DNA of 63,530 nucleotides from Flavobacteria bacterium RIFCSPLOWO2_12_FULL_35_11 (GCA_001800975.1 MGWK01000088.1:1-63530); one strand, 5' to 3'; counted from the stretch's first letter, positions 18,649-27,594 are shown. Translations and numbers: made by a program. Notes: a model not told the origin generated them from the letters alone.

Positions 18649-21600
18649 ATGGAATATAATTTTAGAAAGATAGAAGCAGATTGGCAAAAGTATTGGGCGG
18701 AAAACCAAACGTTTAAAGCCGAAAACAATTCAACCAAACCAAAATATTACGTATTGGATATGTTTCCGTATCCGTCGGGTGCCGGTTTGCACGTTGGCCA
18801 TCCGCTCGGCTACATCGCTTCCGATATTTATGCACGCTACAAACGCCACAAAGGTTTTAATGTTTTGCATCCACAAGGCTACGATTCTTTCGGATTGCCG
18901 GCCGAGCAATATGCCATTCAAACCGGTCAACATCCTGCAATTACCACGGAAGAAAATATAAAAACCTACCGAAAACAATTGGATCAAATTGGATTTTCAT
19001 TCGACTGGTCGCGTGAAGTCCGCACTTCCGATCCCAATTATTATAAATGGACACAGTGGATTTTCATTCAACTGTTCAATTCCTGGTACCATAAAACAAC
19101 TGATAAAGCTGAGGATATTTCAACCTTAATTTCCATTTTTTCTGCGGAAGGAAACAGCAAGGTAAAAGCTGCTTGTGATGACACTATCGAAAAATTTTCT
19201 GCGGATGATTGGAAAAACTTTTCCGAAGAAAAACAACAAAAAATATTGTTGCAATACCGATTGACTTTCTTGTCGGAAACCGAGGTAAACTGGTGTCCGG
19301 GCTTGGGAACGGTATTGGCAAATGATGAAATTGTGAACGGCGTTTCCGAACGCGGAGGCCATCAGGTTATTCGTAAAAAAATGATGCAGTGGAGTATGCG
19401 AATCACCGCTTACGCACAACGATTGTTGGACGGATTGGCAAAAATAGACTGGCCGCAACCGCTAAAAGATTCACAAACGTATTGGATTGGCAAAAGTGAA
19501 GGTGCGATGGTTTCGTTCAAAGTCCTATCCCCAGCCCTTTCCGAAGGAAAGGGAGCAAGAGATTCGGGATATTTAACAGGAAATCAAGATATAGCTCATG
19601 TTTTATTGGAAAGGGCCAAAGAAATGAGAGTTAACCCTACGCAAGCAGAAGCATTTCTTTGGGAGCAACTGAAAAGCAAAAAATTAGATATAAAATTTAG
19701 GCAGCAGCACTTAATAGATGATTTTATTGTGGATTTTGTGTGTTTGTCTAAACGATTAATCATTGAGGTTGATGGCAAAATTCACGAATCTCAGATAGAA
19801 AAAGATTTTGAAAGAACTAAAATCCTTGAAAATAAGGGATATAAAGTAATTCGATTTACAAATGAGGAAGTCATTGGGAATATTGATGAAATTGTTTCAA
19901 AAATTATAATAGAACTAGAAAAACGTCCAACCCTTTCTGAAGGAAAGGGAACCAACGAGAACATTGAAGTCCTTCCCTTAGGGAAGGATTTAGGATGGGA
20001 GATTCCTGTTTTCACCACGCGTCCCGACACCATTTTCGGCGTAAGTTTTATGACTTTGGCACCTGAGCACGATTTAGTTCCGATAATTACTACACCTGAG
20101 CAAAAAGCAGCGGTGGAAGCTTATATAAAATCGACCGCAAAACGCAGTGAATTGGAACGCATGGCAGATGTAAAAACCATTTCCGGCGTATTTACAGGCG
20201 CGTATGCCTTGCATCCGTTTTTGGGTAAAAAGATCCCAATTTGGATTGGCGATTATGTGTTGGCAGGTTACGGAACCGGTGCTGTGATGGCAGTTCCTTG
20301 CGGCGATCAGCGCGATTACGATTTTGCAAAACATTTCAACCTTGAAATTCCGAATATTTTTGAAGGTGTCGATATTTCCGAAGGTGCTTATACCGATAAG
20401 GAGAATTCTGTAATTGCGAATTCCGATTTTTTGAACGGGTTGCCTTACAAAAAAGCATTGAAACGCATTATTGACGAAACAGAGCAACTTGGCTTTGGGT
20501 ACGGAAAAGTAAATTACCGCTTGCGCGACGCCGTTTTTAGCCGTCAGCGTTATTGGGGAGAACCATTTCCTGTGTATTACAAAAATGGTTTGCCGCAAAT
20601 GATTGATTTAAAATATTTGCCAATTGTGTTGCCCGAAGTAGAGAAATATTTGCCAACGGAAGACGGAAAACCGCCTTTGGGAAATGCAACGGTTTGGGCT
20701 TGGGATACTGAAAAGTCGGCAGTTGTCAGCAATCAGTTGATTGATCATAAAACCATTTTTCCGTTAGAATTAAACACCATGCCGGGTTGGGCGGGAAGTT
20801 CCTCCTATTTTAACCGGTATATGGATCCGCATAATGCCGAAGAATTTGTAAGCGAAGATGCGGTTAATTATTGGCAGGATGTTGATTTATACATTGGAGG
20901 CAGCGAACACGCAACCGGACATTTATTGTATTCCCGTTTTTGGCAAAAATTTCTGTTCGACAAAGGCATTGTTCCTGTTGATGAATATGCGAAAAAGCTG
21001 ATTAATCAGGGAATGATTTCCGGAACAAGTGCTTTTATTTATAAATTGACACCATGGCTTATTGGAGAACTTTTTGGAATGGAAACTCATGAAACTATTT
21101 TATTTCCTCCAAAAGTCTTGTCAAAAAATATATTCAATCAAGAAATTAATAAGACTTTTATTGATGAAAATTTCGAAAATCAATTTTTAAATGACCTAAA
21201 AGAAGAAATATCGGAAAACACACTACAAAAGATAGAAAGCATTTTTGGTAAAAATTATAACGTTTTAAATAGTTATGAATCATCAGGAATAAGTGGGGTA
21301 ATAAATTATTTGACAGGAAAAATAGAATTTAGTATCAACCTAATTCATGCAGATGTTTCTTTGGTAAACGCTGCTGACGAATTGGATGTGGAAGCTTTTA
21401 AAAAGTGGCGGCCAGAATATAAAAATGCGAAATTTATTTTGGGAGACGGAAAATATATTGTTGGCCGCGAAGTAGAAAAAATGTCGAAATCCAAATACAA
21501 TGTGGTGAATCCGGACAAGATTTGTGAGGAATATGGCGCCGACAGTTTAAGGATGTTCGAAATGTTTTTAGGTCCGCTGGAACAGTCAAAACCTTGGAAA

Positions 21601-22158
21601 ACTTCAGGAATATCCGGAGTGCTTAGTTTTTTAAAGAAATTATGGAAACTGTACATTGTGGAGAATAAATTTTCTGTATCAGAAGAAAATCCATCAAAAG
21701 AGGAGTTTAAAATTCTGCACAAAACCATCAAAAAAGTGGAAGAGGATATTGAAAATTTCTCTTTCAACACTTCGGTTTCAACCTTTATGATTGCGGTAAA
21801 CGAATTAACCGCCTTAAAATGCAATAAACGTGCAATTTTAGAGCCAATGGCCATTCTTTTGGAACCTTATGCGCCGCACATTTCAGAAGAATTGTGGAAG
21901 AATTTAGGACATAAAACATCGGTTTCTAAAGTTGATTTTCCCCTATTTGAAGCAGCACATTTGGTTGAAAGCATGAAGGAATATCCGGTTTCATTCAACG
22001 GTAAAATGCGATTTAAAATTGAATTGCCATTGGATTTAACCGTAAAAGAAATTGAAGATGCGGTAATGGCCCATGAAAAAACACAAGAGCAATTGCAAGG
22101 ACGCTTACCTAATAAAGTAATTATCGTTCCGGGGAAAATTATAAATATTGTTGGGTAA
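18649..22158 (+). CDS. leuS: Leucyl-tRNA synthetase with inserted DUF559 endonuclease domain
   Basis: This class I synthetase charges tRNA-Leu. It is 1169 residues long, about 230 more than the roughly 930 I expect for this phylum. The catalytic motifs are HVGH (FPYPSGAGLHVGHPLG) and KMSKS (EKMSKSKYNVVNPD), and the editing-domain motif TTRPDTIFGVSFM is intact. Two insertions explain the extra length. Residues 292-450 form an in-frame palindromic element carrying a DUF559/Vsr-like nuclease domain at the entry to the CP1 editing domain. About residues 797-898 (LTPWLIGELFGM to TGKIEFSINL) replace a normally short loop before HADVSLVN. The frame is intact throughout, so the gene is expected to be functional since it is essential. 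Confidence 0.95.
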   Translation: MEYNFRKIEADWQKYWAENQTFKAENNSTKPKYYVLDMFPYPSGAGLHVGHPLGYIASDIYARYKRHKGFNVLHPQGYDSFGLPAEQYAIQTGQHPAITTEENIKTYRKQLDQIGFSFDWSREVRTSDPNYYKWTQWIFIQLFNSWYHKTTDKAEDISTLISIFSAEGNSKVKAACDDTIEKFSADDWKNFSEEKQQKILLQYRLTFLSETEVNWCPGLGTVLANDEIVNGVSERGGHQVIRKKMMQWSMRITAYAQRLLDGLAKIDWPQPLKDSQTYWIGKSEGAMVSFKVLSPALSEGKGARDSGYLTGNQDIAHVLLERAKEMRVNPTQAEAFLWEQLKSKKLDIKFRQQHLIDDFIVDFVCLSKRLIIEVDGKIHESQIEKDFERTKILENKGYKVIRFTNEEVIGNIDEIVSKIIIELEKRPTLSEGKGTNENIEVLPLGKDLGWEIPVFTTRPDTIFGVSFMTLAPEHDLVPIITTPEQKAAVEAYIKSTAKRSELERMADVKTISGVFTGAYALHPFLGKKIPIWIGDYVLAGYGTGAVMAVPCGDQRDYDFAKHFNLEIPNIFEGVDISEGAYTDKENSVIANSDFLNGLPYKKALKRIIDETEQLGFGYGKVNYRLRDAVFSRQRYWGEPFPVYYKNGLPQMIDLKYLPIVLPEVEKYLPTEDGKPPLGNATVWAWDTEKSAVVSNQLIDHKTIFPLELNTMPGWAGSSSYFNRYMDPHNAEEFVSEDAVNYWQDVDLYIGGSEHATGHLLYSRFWQKFLFDKGIVPVDEYAKKLINQGMISGTSAFIYKLTPWLIGELFGMETHETILFPPKVLSKNIFNQEINKTFIDENFENQFLNDLKEEISENTLQKIESIFGKNYNVLNSYESSGISGVINYLTGKIEFSINLIHADVSLVNAADELDVEAFKKWRPEYKNAKFILGDGKYIVGREVEKMSKSKYNVVNPDKICEEYGADSLRMFEMFLGPLEQSKPWKTSGISGVLSFLKKLWKLYIVENKFSVSEENPSKEEFKILHKTIKKVEEDIENFSFNTSVSTFMIAVNELTALKCNKRAILEPMAILLEPYAPHISEELWKNLGHKTSVSKVDFPLFEAAHLVESMKEYPVSFNGKMRFKIELPLDLTVKEIEDAVMAHEKTQEQLQGRLPNKVIIVPGKIINIVG
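19522..19998 (+). mobile_element. In-frame palindromic element with DUF559 nuclease cassette inside leuS
   Basis: This 477-nt (159-codon) element is bounded by VLSPALSEGKG and PLGKDLGW at the protein level. Its left hairpin (CCCTTTCC-GAA-GGAAAGGG, 19535-19553) is repeated at 19931-19949 with one change, exactly 396 nt (132 codons) later. A third palindrome, CCTTCCCT-T-AGGGAAGG, is at 19971-19987. Between the two hairpin copies lies a DUF559/very-short-patch-repair-like nuclease domain (protein residues about 318-424), with NPTQAEAFLWEQL, KFRQQHLIDDFIVDFVC, LIIEVDGKIH and GYKVIRFTNEEV. All expected catalytic residues are present. The outer parts match the 84-nt element in ileS. Confidence 0.85.
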
Positions 22159-22188
22159 AACCCAAAATTTCAAACCAAACCAAATAAA

Positions 22189-22446
22189 ATGATAGACAAC
22201 TTTGAAATTATAGGATTGATAGCCGGCGTTTTAACAACATCGGCTTTTGTGCCGCAAGTGTATAAAACATGGAAATCAAAATCGGCCGAAAGTTTGTCGT
22301 TAACCATGTATTTGGTGTTTTTTATAGGCATTATTTTGTGGTTGGTTTATGGAATCCACATTAAAAGTTTGGCCATGATTTTTGCAAATGCGGTTACTGG
22401 TTTTTTGGCGCTGTTGCTTATTTTTTTCAAACTGCGCTATAAATAA
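22189..22446 (+). CDS. SemiSWEET-type sugar transporter
   Basis: This 85-residue membrane protein has three helices forming one triple-helix (PQ-loop/MtN3) unit, with the signature TTSAFVPQVYKTWKSKSAESLS (PQ motif in helix 1) and a conserved Trp/Asn pair (ILWLVYG, FANAV). SemiSWEETs dimerise to move sugars down their gradient. It lies 30 bp after leuS. Confidence 0.9.
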   Translation: MIDNFEIIGLIAGVLTTSAFVPQVYKTWKSKSAESLSLTMYLVFFIGIILWLVYGIHIKSLAMIFANAVTGFLALLLIFFKLRYK

Positions 22447-22511
22447 CGGTCTTGGTATGTTTATTGTGATTTGACAGTTCATTTATCATTATATTTACTT
22501 CAAATTTTTGC

Positions 22512-22599
22512 ATGAAACGAGCATAACAAATTTAGACACACAAAGGAATGATTAATTGCGAACAACATCTGTTACCAACAAAAAATAAAATTTAAACAG
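22512..22599 (+). repeat. 88-nt leader repeat, copy 1 (before histidine kinase)
   Basis: It begins ATGAAACGAGCATAA and ends AAATTTAAACAG, immediately followed by the kinase ATG. It is homologous to 35412-35499 over its whole length and more distantly to 53294-53381. Confidence 0.85.
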
Positions 22600-24054
22600 A
22601 TGAAAATTAGACAACTTTCTTTACGCATTCGAATATTTTTAGCAATGATCTTGTTAATATTGCTGGCATCAATTTTAATTGCCACCGTTACCATTTATCA
22701 GTATAAAGAACAAACCGAAGAGTACAATAAATCGCGACTCGAGCGAAAAGAACAGTCCATTCACGCAGCTATAACTTACTGGCTAAACAGCGGAAATACC
22801 TTTCCGTTGGAAACAAAAAACCTGCCTTATATTTTTAAAGATAAAATTTACGAAATTTCCAACATTGAAAAATCAGAAATCAATATTTACGATTTAGAAG
22901 GAAATTTGGTTAAAAGTTCACATTCAGGTTTTGTAAAAAGCGATGCACCGGTAAAATTATCAGATACCGTTTTAAAAGCCGTTTCCAACAATTATAAGCA
23001 TCTTTTTGTAAGCGAAAAAGTAATTAATGACAACAGTTACCAATCGTCCTATTCCTATATAACCGACAATAAATTTAAACCATTCGGGATTTTGAATTTA
23101 CGGTATGTGCAAGACAATACTGAGCAAAATAGGGACTTGAAAGAATTTTTGTATCGCCTAACACTGGTATATGCATTAATGTTTGTTTTGGCTATTTTAT
23201 TGGCATATTTTATATCAAGCTATATTACACGATCACTAAAAGCCATTACAGAAAAAATTAGTCAAACGCGTTTAAGCAAGTTGAATGAAAAAATTACTTT
23301 AAGCGATTCAAGCACAGAAATAGCCACTTTGATAAATGCCTACAATGAAATGGTTGACGAACTGGAAGAAAGTGCCATAAAATTGGCAAAAGGCGAAAGA
23401 GAACAGGCTTGGCGTGAAATGGCAAAACAAGTGGCGCATGAAATTAAAAATCCGCTCACGCCCATGCGACTTACCGTTCAAAGTTTTCAGCGGAAATTCG
23501 ACCCAAACGATCCAAATATTCAGGATAAAATAAATGAATTCAGTAAAATGTTAATTCAGCAAATAGATACTTTAAGCACCATTGCGTCAGCATTTTCGAA
23601 TTTTGCAAATATGCCCGCACAAAATAGAGAGGAAATAGATGTTGTTGAAGTGGTTAAACAAGCCTTGGATATTTTTACGGAAGATTACATCTCTTTTTTC
23701 CCAAAACAGAAATCCATAATTGCCAAATTAGACAAAACGCAAGTCATTAGAATTGTAACGAACCTTGTTAAAAATGCCACGCAATCTTTGGAGGAAGTCG
23801 AAAATAAAGAATTGGAAGTTACTGTTGATGAAGACAATGGAAATATTTGCATCATCATTGCCGATAACGGAAAAGGAATTTCCGAAGTTGATGGTGAACG
23901 GGTTTTTGAACCTAAATTCACAACAAAAACAAGCGGAATGGGATTGGGATTGGCGATGGTAAAAAATATTGTTGATGCCTATGACGGCAGCGTCTCCTTT
24001 ACTTCCAAAATTGATAAAGGAACCGTATTTAAAGTTAAATTACCTAAAAATTAA
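22600..24054 (+). CDS. Sensor histidine kinase
   Basis: This 484-residue inner-membrane kinase has a first helix at about 11-31, a periplasmic sensor region to about residue 190, and a second helix at about 191-208. A HAMP linker follows, then a HisKA domain with phospho-acceptor His280 in VAHEIKNPLTPMRL, and a HATPase_c domain (N box TNLVKNATQSLE, G1 ADNGKGI, G2 GMGLGLAMV). It resembles NtrY-like kinases. No response regulator is adjacent, so the partner is elsewhere. The start is fixed by the 88-nt leader repeat just upstream. Confidence 0.92.
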   Translation: MKIRQLSLRIRIFLAMILLILLASILIATVTIYQYKEQTEEYNKSRLERKEQSIHAAITYWLNSGNTFPLETKNLPYIFKDKIYEISNIEKSEINIYDLEGNLVKSSHSGFVKSDAPVKLSDTVLKAVSNNYKHLFVSEKVINDNSYQSSYSYITDNKFKPFGILNLRYVQDNTEQNRDLKEFLYRLTLVYALMFVLAILLAYFISSYITRSLKAITEKISQTRLSKLNEKITLSDSSTEIATLINAYNEMVDELEESAIKLAKGEREQAWREMAKQVAHEIKNPLTPMRLTVQSFQRKFDPNDPNIQDKINEFSKMLIQQIDTLSTIASAFSNFANMPAQNREEIDVVEVVKQALDIFTEDYISFFPKQKSIIAKLDKTQVIRIVTNLVKNATQSLEEVENKELEVTVDEDNGNICIIIADNGKGISEVDGERVFEPKFTTKTSGMGLGLAMVKNIVDAYDGSVSFTSKIDKGTVFKVKLPKN

Positions 24055-24058
24055 TATT

Positions 24059-24835
24059 ATGCATTTTGAAAATATCATTGTAACTCAGCAAGAAAACACT
24101 GCAATTATCACTATTAACAGGCCTGCAAAATTAAATGCGCTAAACATAAAAACCATTGAAGAATTGCACGAGGCTTTTAGTGCCTTGGAAACCAATGAAT
24201 TTGTAAAAGCAATTATAATTACCGGAAGCGGCGAAAAGGCTTTTGTTGCCGGTGCCGATATTTCTGAGTTTGCAAATTTCAATATTGAAGAAGGAACAGA
24301 ATTGGCGCGACAAGGCCAAAAAATCTTATTCGATTTTGTGCAAAATTTAAGTACACCGGTTATTGCTGCCGTAAATGGATTTGCTTTAGGAGGCGGTTTG
24401 GAATTGGCGATGGCGGCACACTTTAGGGTTGCAAGCACAAACGCAAAAATGGGATTGCCGGAAGTTTCTCTGGGCGTTATTCCCGGTTATGGCGGTACGC
24501 AACGATTGCCACAATTGGTGGGAAGAGGAAAAGCCATGGAAATGATTATGACAGCCAATATGATTACTGCAGCTGAAGCCAAAGATTGGGGTTTGGTAAA
24601 TTATGTGGTGGAACAAGAAGAATTATTGCCTTTGTGTGAAAAATTGGCGAACAGAATGGCCCAAAATTCTTCCGTAGCCATCGCTGCGGCAATTAAAGCC
24701 ATCAATGCAAATTATACCAATTGCGTTAACGGATTTGGGGTTGAAATAGAACAATTCGGACTTATTTTTGACACAGATGATTTTAAGGAAGGAACCACCG
24801 CATTTTTAGAAAAACGCAAACCTAATTTTGAATAG
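24059..24835 (+). CDS. Enoyl-CoA hydratase/isomerase (crotonase) family protein
   Basis: This 258-residue crotonase-fold enzyme probably hydrates 2-enoyl-CoA in fatty-acid oxidation. The oxyanion-hole segments KAFVAGADISEF and GFALGGGLELAMA, and the LPEVSLGVIPGYGGTQRL region, provide both expected catalytic glutamates. The ATG at 24059 lies 4 bp after the kinase stop. The longer frame from 23969 would run into the kinase gene and lacks family homology there. Substrate chain length is unknown. Confidence 0.9.
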   Translation: MHFENIIVTQQENTAIITINRPAKLNALNIKTIEELHEAFSALETNEFVKAIIITGSGEKAFVAGADISEFANFNIEEGTELARQGQKILFDFVQNLSTPVIAAVNGFALGGGLELAMAAHFRVASTNAKMGLPEVSLGVIPGYGGTQRLPQLVGRGKAMEMIMTANMITAAEAKDWGLVNYVVEQEELLPLCEKLANRMAQNSSVAIAAAIKAINANYTNCVNGFGVEIEQFGLIFDTDDFKEGTTAFLEKRKPNFE

Positions 24836-24838
24836 GGA

Positions 24839-24893
24839 AAAAAGAAAAGAGAAAATAGAATATAGAGAATAGAGAATAGAGAAAAGAGCAAAC
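24839..24893. repeat. Polypurine repeat tract between convergent genes
   Basis: About 55 nt of A and G with repeated AGAGAATAGAGAA units. It resembles the complement of the tract at 14749 and likewise lies where two genes converge. Confidence 0.65.
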
Positions 24894-24899
24894 TGAAAA

Positions 24900-25793
24900 T
24901 TATTCTTTTTCCTTTACGCCTAAAACCCTATTTATTTGCTTAAATCTTTTAGAATAATAAGCTTCTTTGATAGAGGAAACAATAACGCCTAAATGAGTTG
25001 ATGAGTGAATAAATTTTATTTCGTCTCCAATAATTTCTGTAATCATCCCAACGTGATTGATGGATCTACTGCCATTGGTGGCGAAAAATATTAAATCCCC
25101 TTTTTGAGCCTGGGAACGGTCTATTTTAGTTCCTATTTTAGATTGTTGGTTGGACGATCTTGGCAAAGAAAAATCTATTTCTTTAAAAGTGTTGAACATC
25201 AATCCTGAACAATCAAAACCTTTTAAAGTTGTTCCTCCAGCTCTGTATAAAGCACCTATATTTTTTGACGCAGTATCAATTAATAACTGAATCATAGAAG
25301 GCTCTACCGTTACAGTTTTTTCAGTTTTTTCAACTATTGCATTTGTTCCAAATTCTTTTGTAATGGCTTCAACGGTTGGTGGTGTTTCTCTGATAATTAA
25401 TGAATGGCCAATAGGAAGTTTATTAATCACAGTTGGGTTTAAACGTTCCAATTCTTTAATGGTAGTGCCATATTTTCTTGAAATTTTAGATAAAGTTTCC
25501 CCTGATGCAATTGTATGGTTTTGTACTTTAGATAAGTCTTCGGTTGGTGTGTTTATAGCTGTTTGTTCCGAATTGGCTTTATTGTTAGGAATCATTAAAA
25601 CAGTATTCAATTTTAATAATTTTCCTTTAACTTTAGGATTTAATTCATAAATGGCAGCTTCTTTTACATCATATTTTTTAGCAATTGCATAAATACTTTC
25701 GCCTTTAGTGATTTTATGTTTAATGCTGTTTTGGGAATAAATCAGCGAACTGGTCAGTAAAATCAGGAATGTAAAAAGTTTATAGATATTCAT
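24900..25793 (-). CDS. LysM and NlpC/P60 peptidoglycan hydrolase
   Basis: This 297-residue exported cell-wall endopeptidase has a signal peptide ending near IYSQ and two LysM domains (about 23-70 with GESIYAIAKKYDV, and 93-137 with GETLSKISRKYGT). A C-terminal NlpC/P60 domain contains the catalytic Cys in FDCSGLMFNTF and the His in INHVGMITEI. It would cut stem peptides of peptidoglycan in the periplasm. Confidence 0.93.
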   Translation of the reverse strand: MNIYKLFTFLILLTSSLIYSQNSIKHKITKGESIYAIAKKYDVKEAAIYELNPKVKGKLLKLNTVLMIPNNKANSEQTAINTPTEDLSKVQNHTIASGETLSKISRKYGTTIKELERLNPTVINKLPIGHSLIIRETPPTVEAITKEFGTNAIVEKTEKTVTVEPSMIQLLIDTASKNIGALYRAGGTTLKGFDCSGLMFNTFKEIDFSLPRSSNQQSKIGTKIDRSQAQKGDLIFFATNGSRSINHVGMITEIIGDEIKFIHSSTHLGVIVSSIKEAYYSKRFKQINRVLGVKEKE

Positions 25794-26012
25794 TTAATCT
25801 TATATTTTTCTAGAATTAATTCTATGGAATTATTAAAAGTGAGTAAAGATATAAAAACTATCAATTGATTTGAAATTTTAACATAACTTTATTATCCCAG
25901 GATTAATTGGTTTTAGGATTTTCAGAACTGTTTTCGACGAACCATAAAGAAATATTAACGCCGCTAAACATTCTTTATTACATTAATTTATAGAAGTTTT
26001 TCACTTTATAAA

Positions 26013-26666
26013 TTACAGTTTCCCATTCCATTCATCATAAAACTGAGTTAAAAAATGCTCCATATAAAGATGTCTGTCGGCAGCAATTTCACGTCCGGTG
26101 ACTGTATTCATTCTGTCTTTTAACAACAGCAATTTTTCATAAAAATGATTGATTGTCGGCGCTTCTGAATTTTTATAGGCTTCTTTCGTTTGATTTAGAT
26201 CAGGCGAAATTTCCGGATTGTAAAGCGGCCTGTTTTTAAATCCGCCGTAATTAAATGTCCTGGCTATTCCAACCGCGCCAATGGCATCCAACCTGTCGGC
26301 GTCTTGGATAACTTCCAACTCTGGCGAGTTAAAGTGTTGCTCAAAATTTCCGCCCTTAAAAGAAATATTGCTGATAATATTTTCAATATGGACAATTATT
26401 GAATCATCAACCTGTTGGTTTTCTAAAAATTCACGGGCTATTTTTGGTCCGATTGTTTCGTCGCCTTCATGAAATTTTGAATCGGCAATATCGTGCAGCA
26501 AGGCGCCCAATTCCACCACAAATCCATCAACATTTTCGTTTTTTGAAATTAACTTTGCGTTGTTCCAAACGCGTAAAATATGAAACCAGTCGTGACCACC
26601 TTCTGCATTTTTTAAGGCATTTTTTACAAAGGCTTCGGTATTTTTAATTATTTGCTGGTTGTTCAT
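26013..26666 (-). CDS. HD-domain phosphohydrolase
   Basis: This 217-residue protein carries the HD metal-binding motif: GGHDWFHILRVWNNA, then the HD pair in LGALLHDIADSKFH, and a later QDADRLDAIGAVGIAR segment. This layout is that of the YedJ/PF01966 phosphohydrolase group acting on nucleotides or related phosphates. The precise substrate is unknown. Confidence 0.87.
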   Translation of the reverse strand: MNNQQIIKNTEAFVKNALKNAEGGHDWFHILRVWNNAKLISKNENVDGFVVELGALLHDIADSKFHEGDETIGPKIAREFLENQQVDDSIIVHIENIISNISFKGGNFEQHFNSPELEVIQDADRLDAIGAVGIARTFNYGGFKNRPLYNPEISPDLNQTKEAYKNSEAPTINHFYEKLLLLKDRMNTVTGREIAADRHLYMEHFLTQFYDEWNGKL

Positions 26667-26734
26667 GGTTAAAAAAAATGCTTAAAATCTGAAAACCACA
26701 TAAATATCAGCAGTTTTATTTTGTTTGAACTTAA

Positions 26735-27124
26735 TTAGTAAACTGCGGTACACTTTCCTGCAATGCAAGTAATATCCACTGGTGGTATTGGTACAGAACA
26801 ATCAGATGCAATGCCCCATTTTTGGTTGTATGCATTATCAAGCGCGTTGTAAGTTGCCACTTTTTGCTGAAGCAATTCAACATCAATTGAAGTGCTGAAC
26901 ACAAGGTAAGTTTTTGGTCCGCCGCAAGCTTTGCTTCCGAAGGCTATATAATCACAATCCGAATTTTCGGAACATACGCCCGAATCAACCAATAGTTCAA
27001 TTTCTTCTTGCAAACTGTTTAGTGCTGCCAAATCTTCTTCTTTGCTGGATTCCGTATTGTTTGTGCAACTAAAAACGATTGCCAATAAGGCAATCGTTTT
27101 CGAGATATTTTTAATTATTTTCAT
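26735..27124 (-). CDS. Small Cys-containing lipoprotein, unknown function
   Basis: This 129-residue protein has a lipobox (IVFSC) near residue 20. The mature part has a short coiled-coil-like stretch (LAALNSLQEEIELLV) followed by CSENSDCDYIAFGSKACGGP and a C-terminal CSVPIPPVDITCIAGKC. Counting those segments, six cysteines lie after the lipobox, which suggests three disulfides. I do not recognise a named family. Confidence 0.75.
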   Translation of the reverse strand: MKIIKNISKTIALLAIVFSCTNNTESSKEEDLAALNSLQEEIELLVDSGVCSENSDCDYIAFGSKACGGPKTYLVFSTSIDVELLQQKVATYNALDNAYNQKWGIASDCSVPIPPVDITCIAGKCTAVY

Positions 27125-27140
27125 TAGAAGAAAATTAGTT

Positions 27141-27551
27141 TTAACAAAACTCTTCGTAAGCAGATGCTAAATTTGAAGCAATCACTTCAGCAGGTCGTCC
27201 TTCAATGTGATGACGCTCTAACATATGAACCAAAACGCCATCTTTAAATAAGGCAATTGCCGGTGATGATGGAGGAAAAGGAATCATATTTTCACGTGCT
27301 TTTGCGGTGGCTTCACTATCAACGCCTGCAAAAACGGTCACTAAATTTGTTGGCACTTTGTCGTATTGCAAGGAAACAACAGCTCCAGGTCGCGCTGTAC
27401 CGGCGGCACAACCACAAACTGAATTAACGACAACCAAAGTGGTGCCTTCTTTTTTTAATGCTGCTTCAACTTCCTGAGCGGTATGTAATGATGTAAAACC
27501 TGCATTTTCTAATTCTGCTTGCATAGGTTTTACCAATTCTGGTGGATACAT
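27141..27551 (-). CDS. Bacilliredoxin BrxA/BrxB family (YphP/YqiW)
   Basis: This 136-residue thioredoxin-fold protein removes bacillithiol or similar thiols from proteins. The CGC active-site motif is Cys46-Gly-Cys48 in VNSVCGCAAGTARPG. The start at 27551 (protein beginning MYPPELVKPM) is preferred over a GTG at 27587, because the GTG overlaps a -7 box and family members start with this motif. It is the last gene on the minus strand before a divergent promoter region. Confidence 0.9.
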   Translation of the reverse strand: MYPPELVKPMQAELENAGFTSLHTAQEVEAALKKEGTTLVVVNSVCGCAAGTARPGAVVSLQYDKVPTNLVTVFAGVDSEATAKARENMIPFPPSSPAIALFKDGVLVHMLERHHIEGRPAEVIASNLASAYEEFC

Positions 27552-27586
27552 ATTTTTAATTTTTTTAGTTAAACGTAATTTAGCCA

Positions 27587-27594
27587 CAAATATA
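27587..27594 (-). promoter_or_regulatory. -7 box of the bacilliredoxin gene
   Basis: It reads TATATTTG on the minus strand, 35 bp before the ATG at 27551, and rules out the longer GTG-started form. Confidence 0.6.

Noticed and set aside
19522-19998. Intein in leuS
   Set aside because: The insert has a nuclease domain but none of the splicing motifs (no Cys/Ser at the N-junction, no terminal His-Asn followed by Cys/Ser/Thr), and it is bounded by palindromes.
19522-19998. Assembly error or frameshifted chimera in leuS
   Set aside because: The insert length is an exact multiple of three, both flanks continue conserved LeuRS sequence in frame, and a matching mini element exists in ileS.
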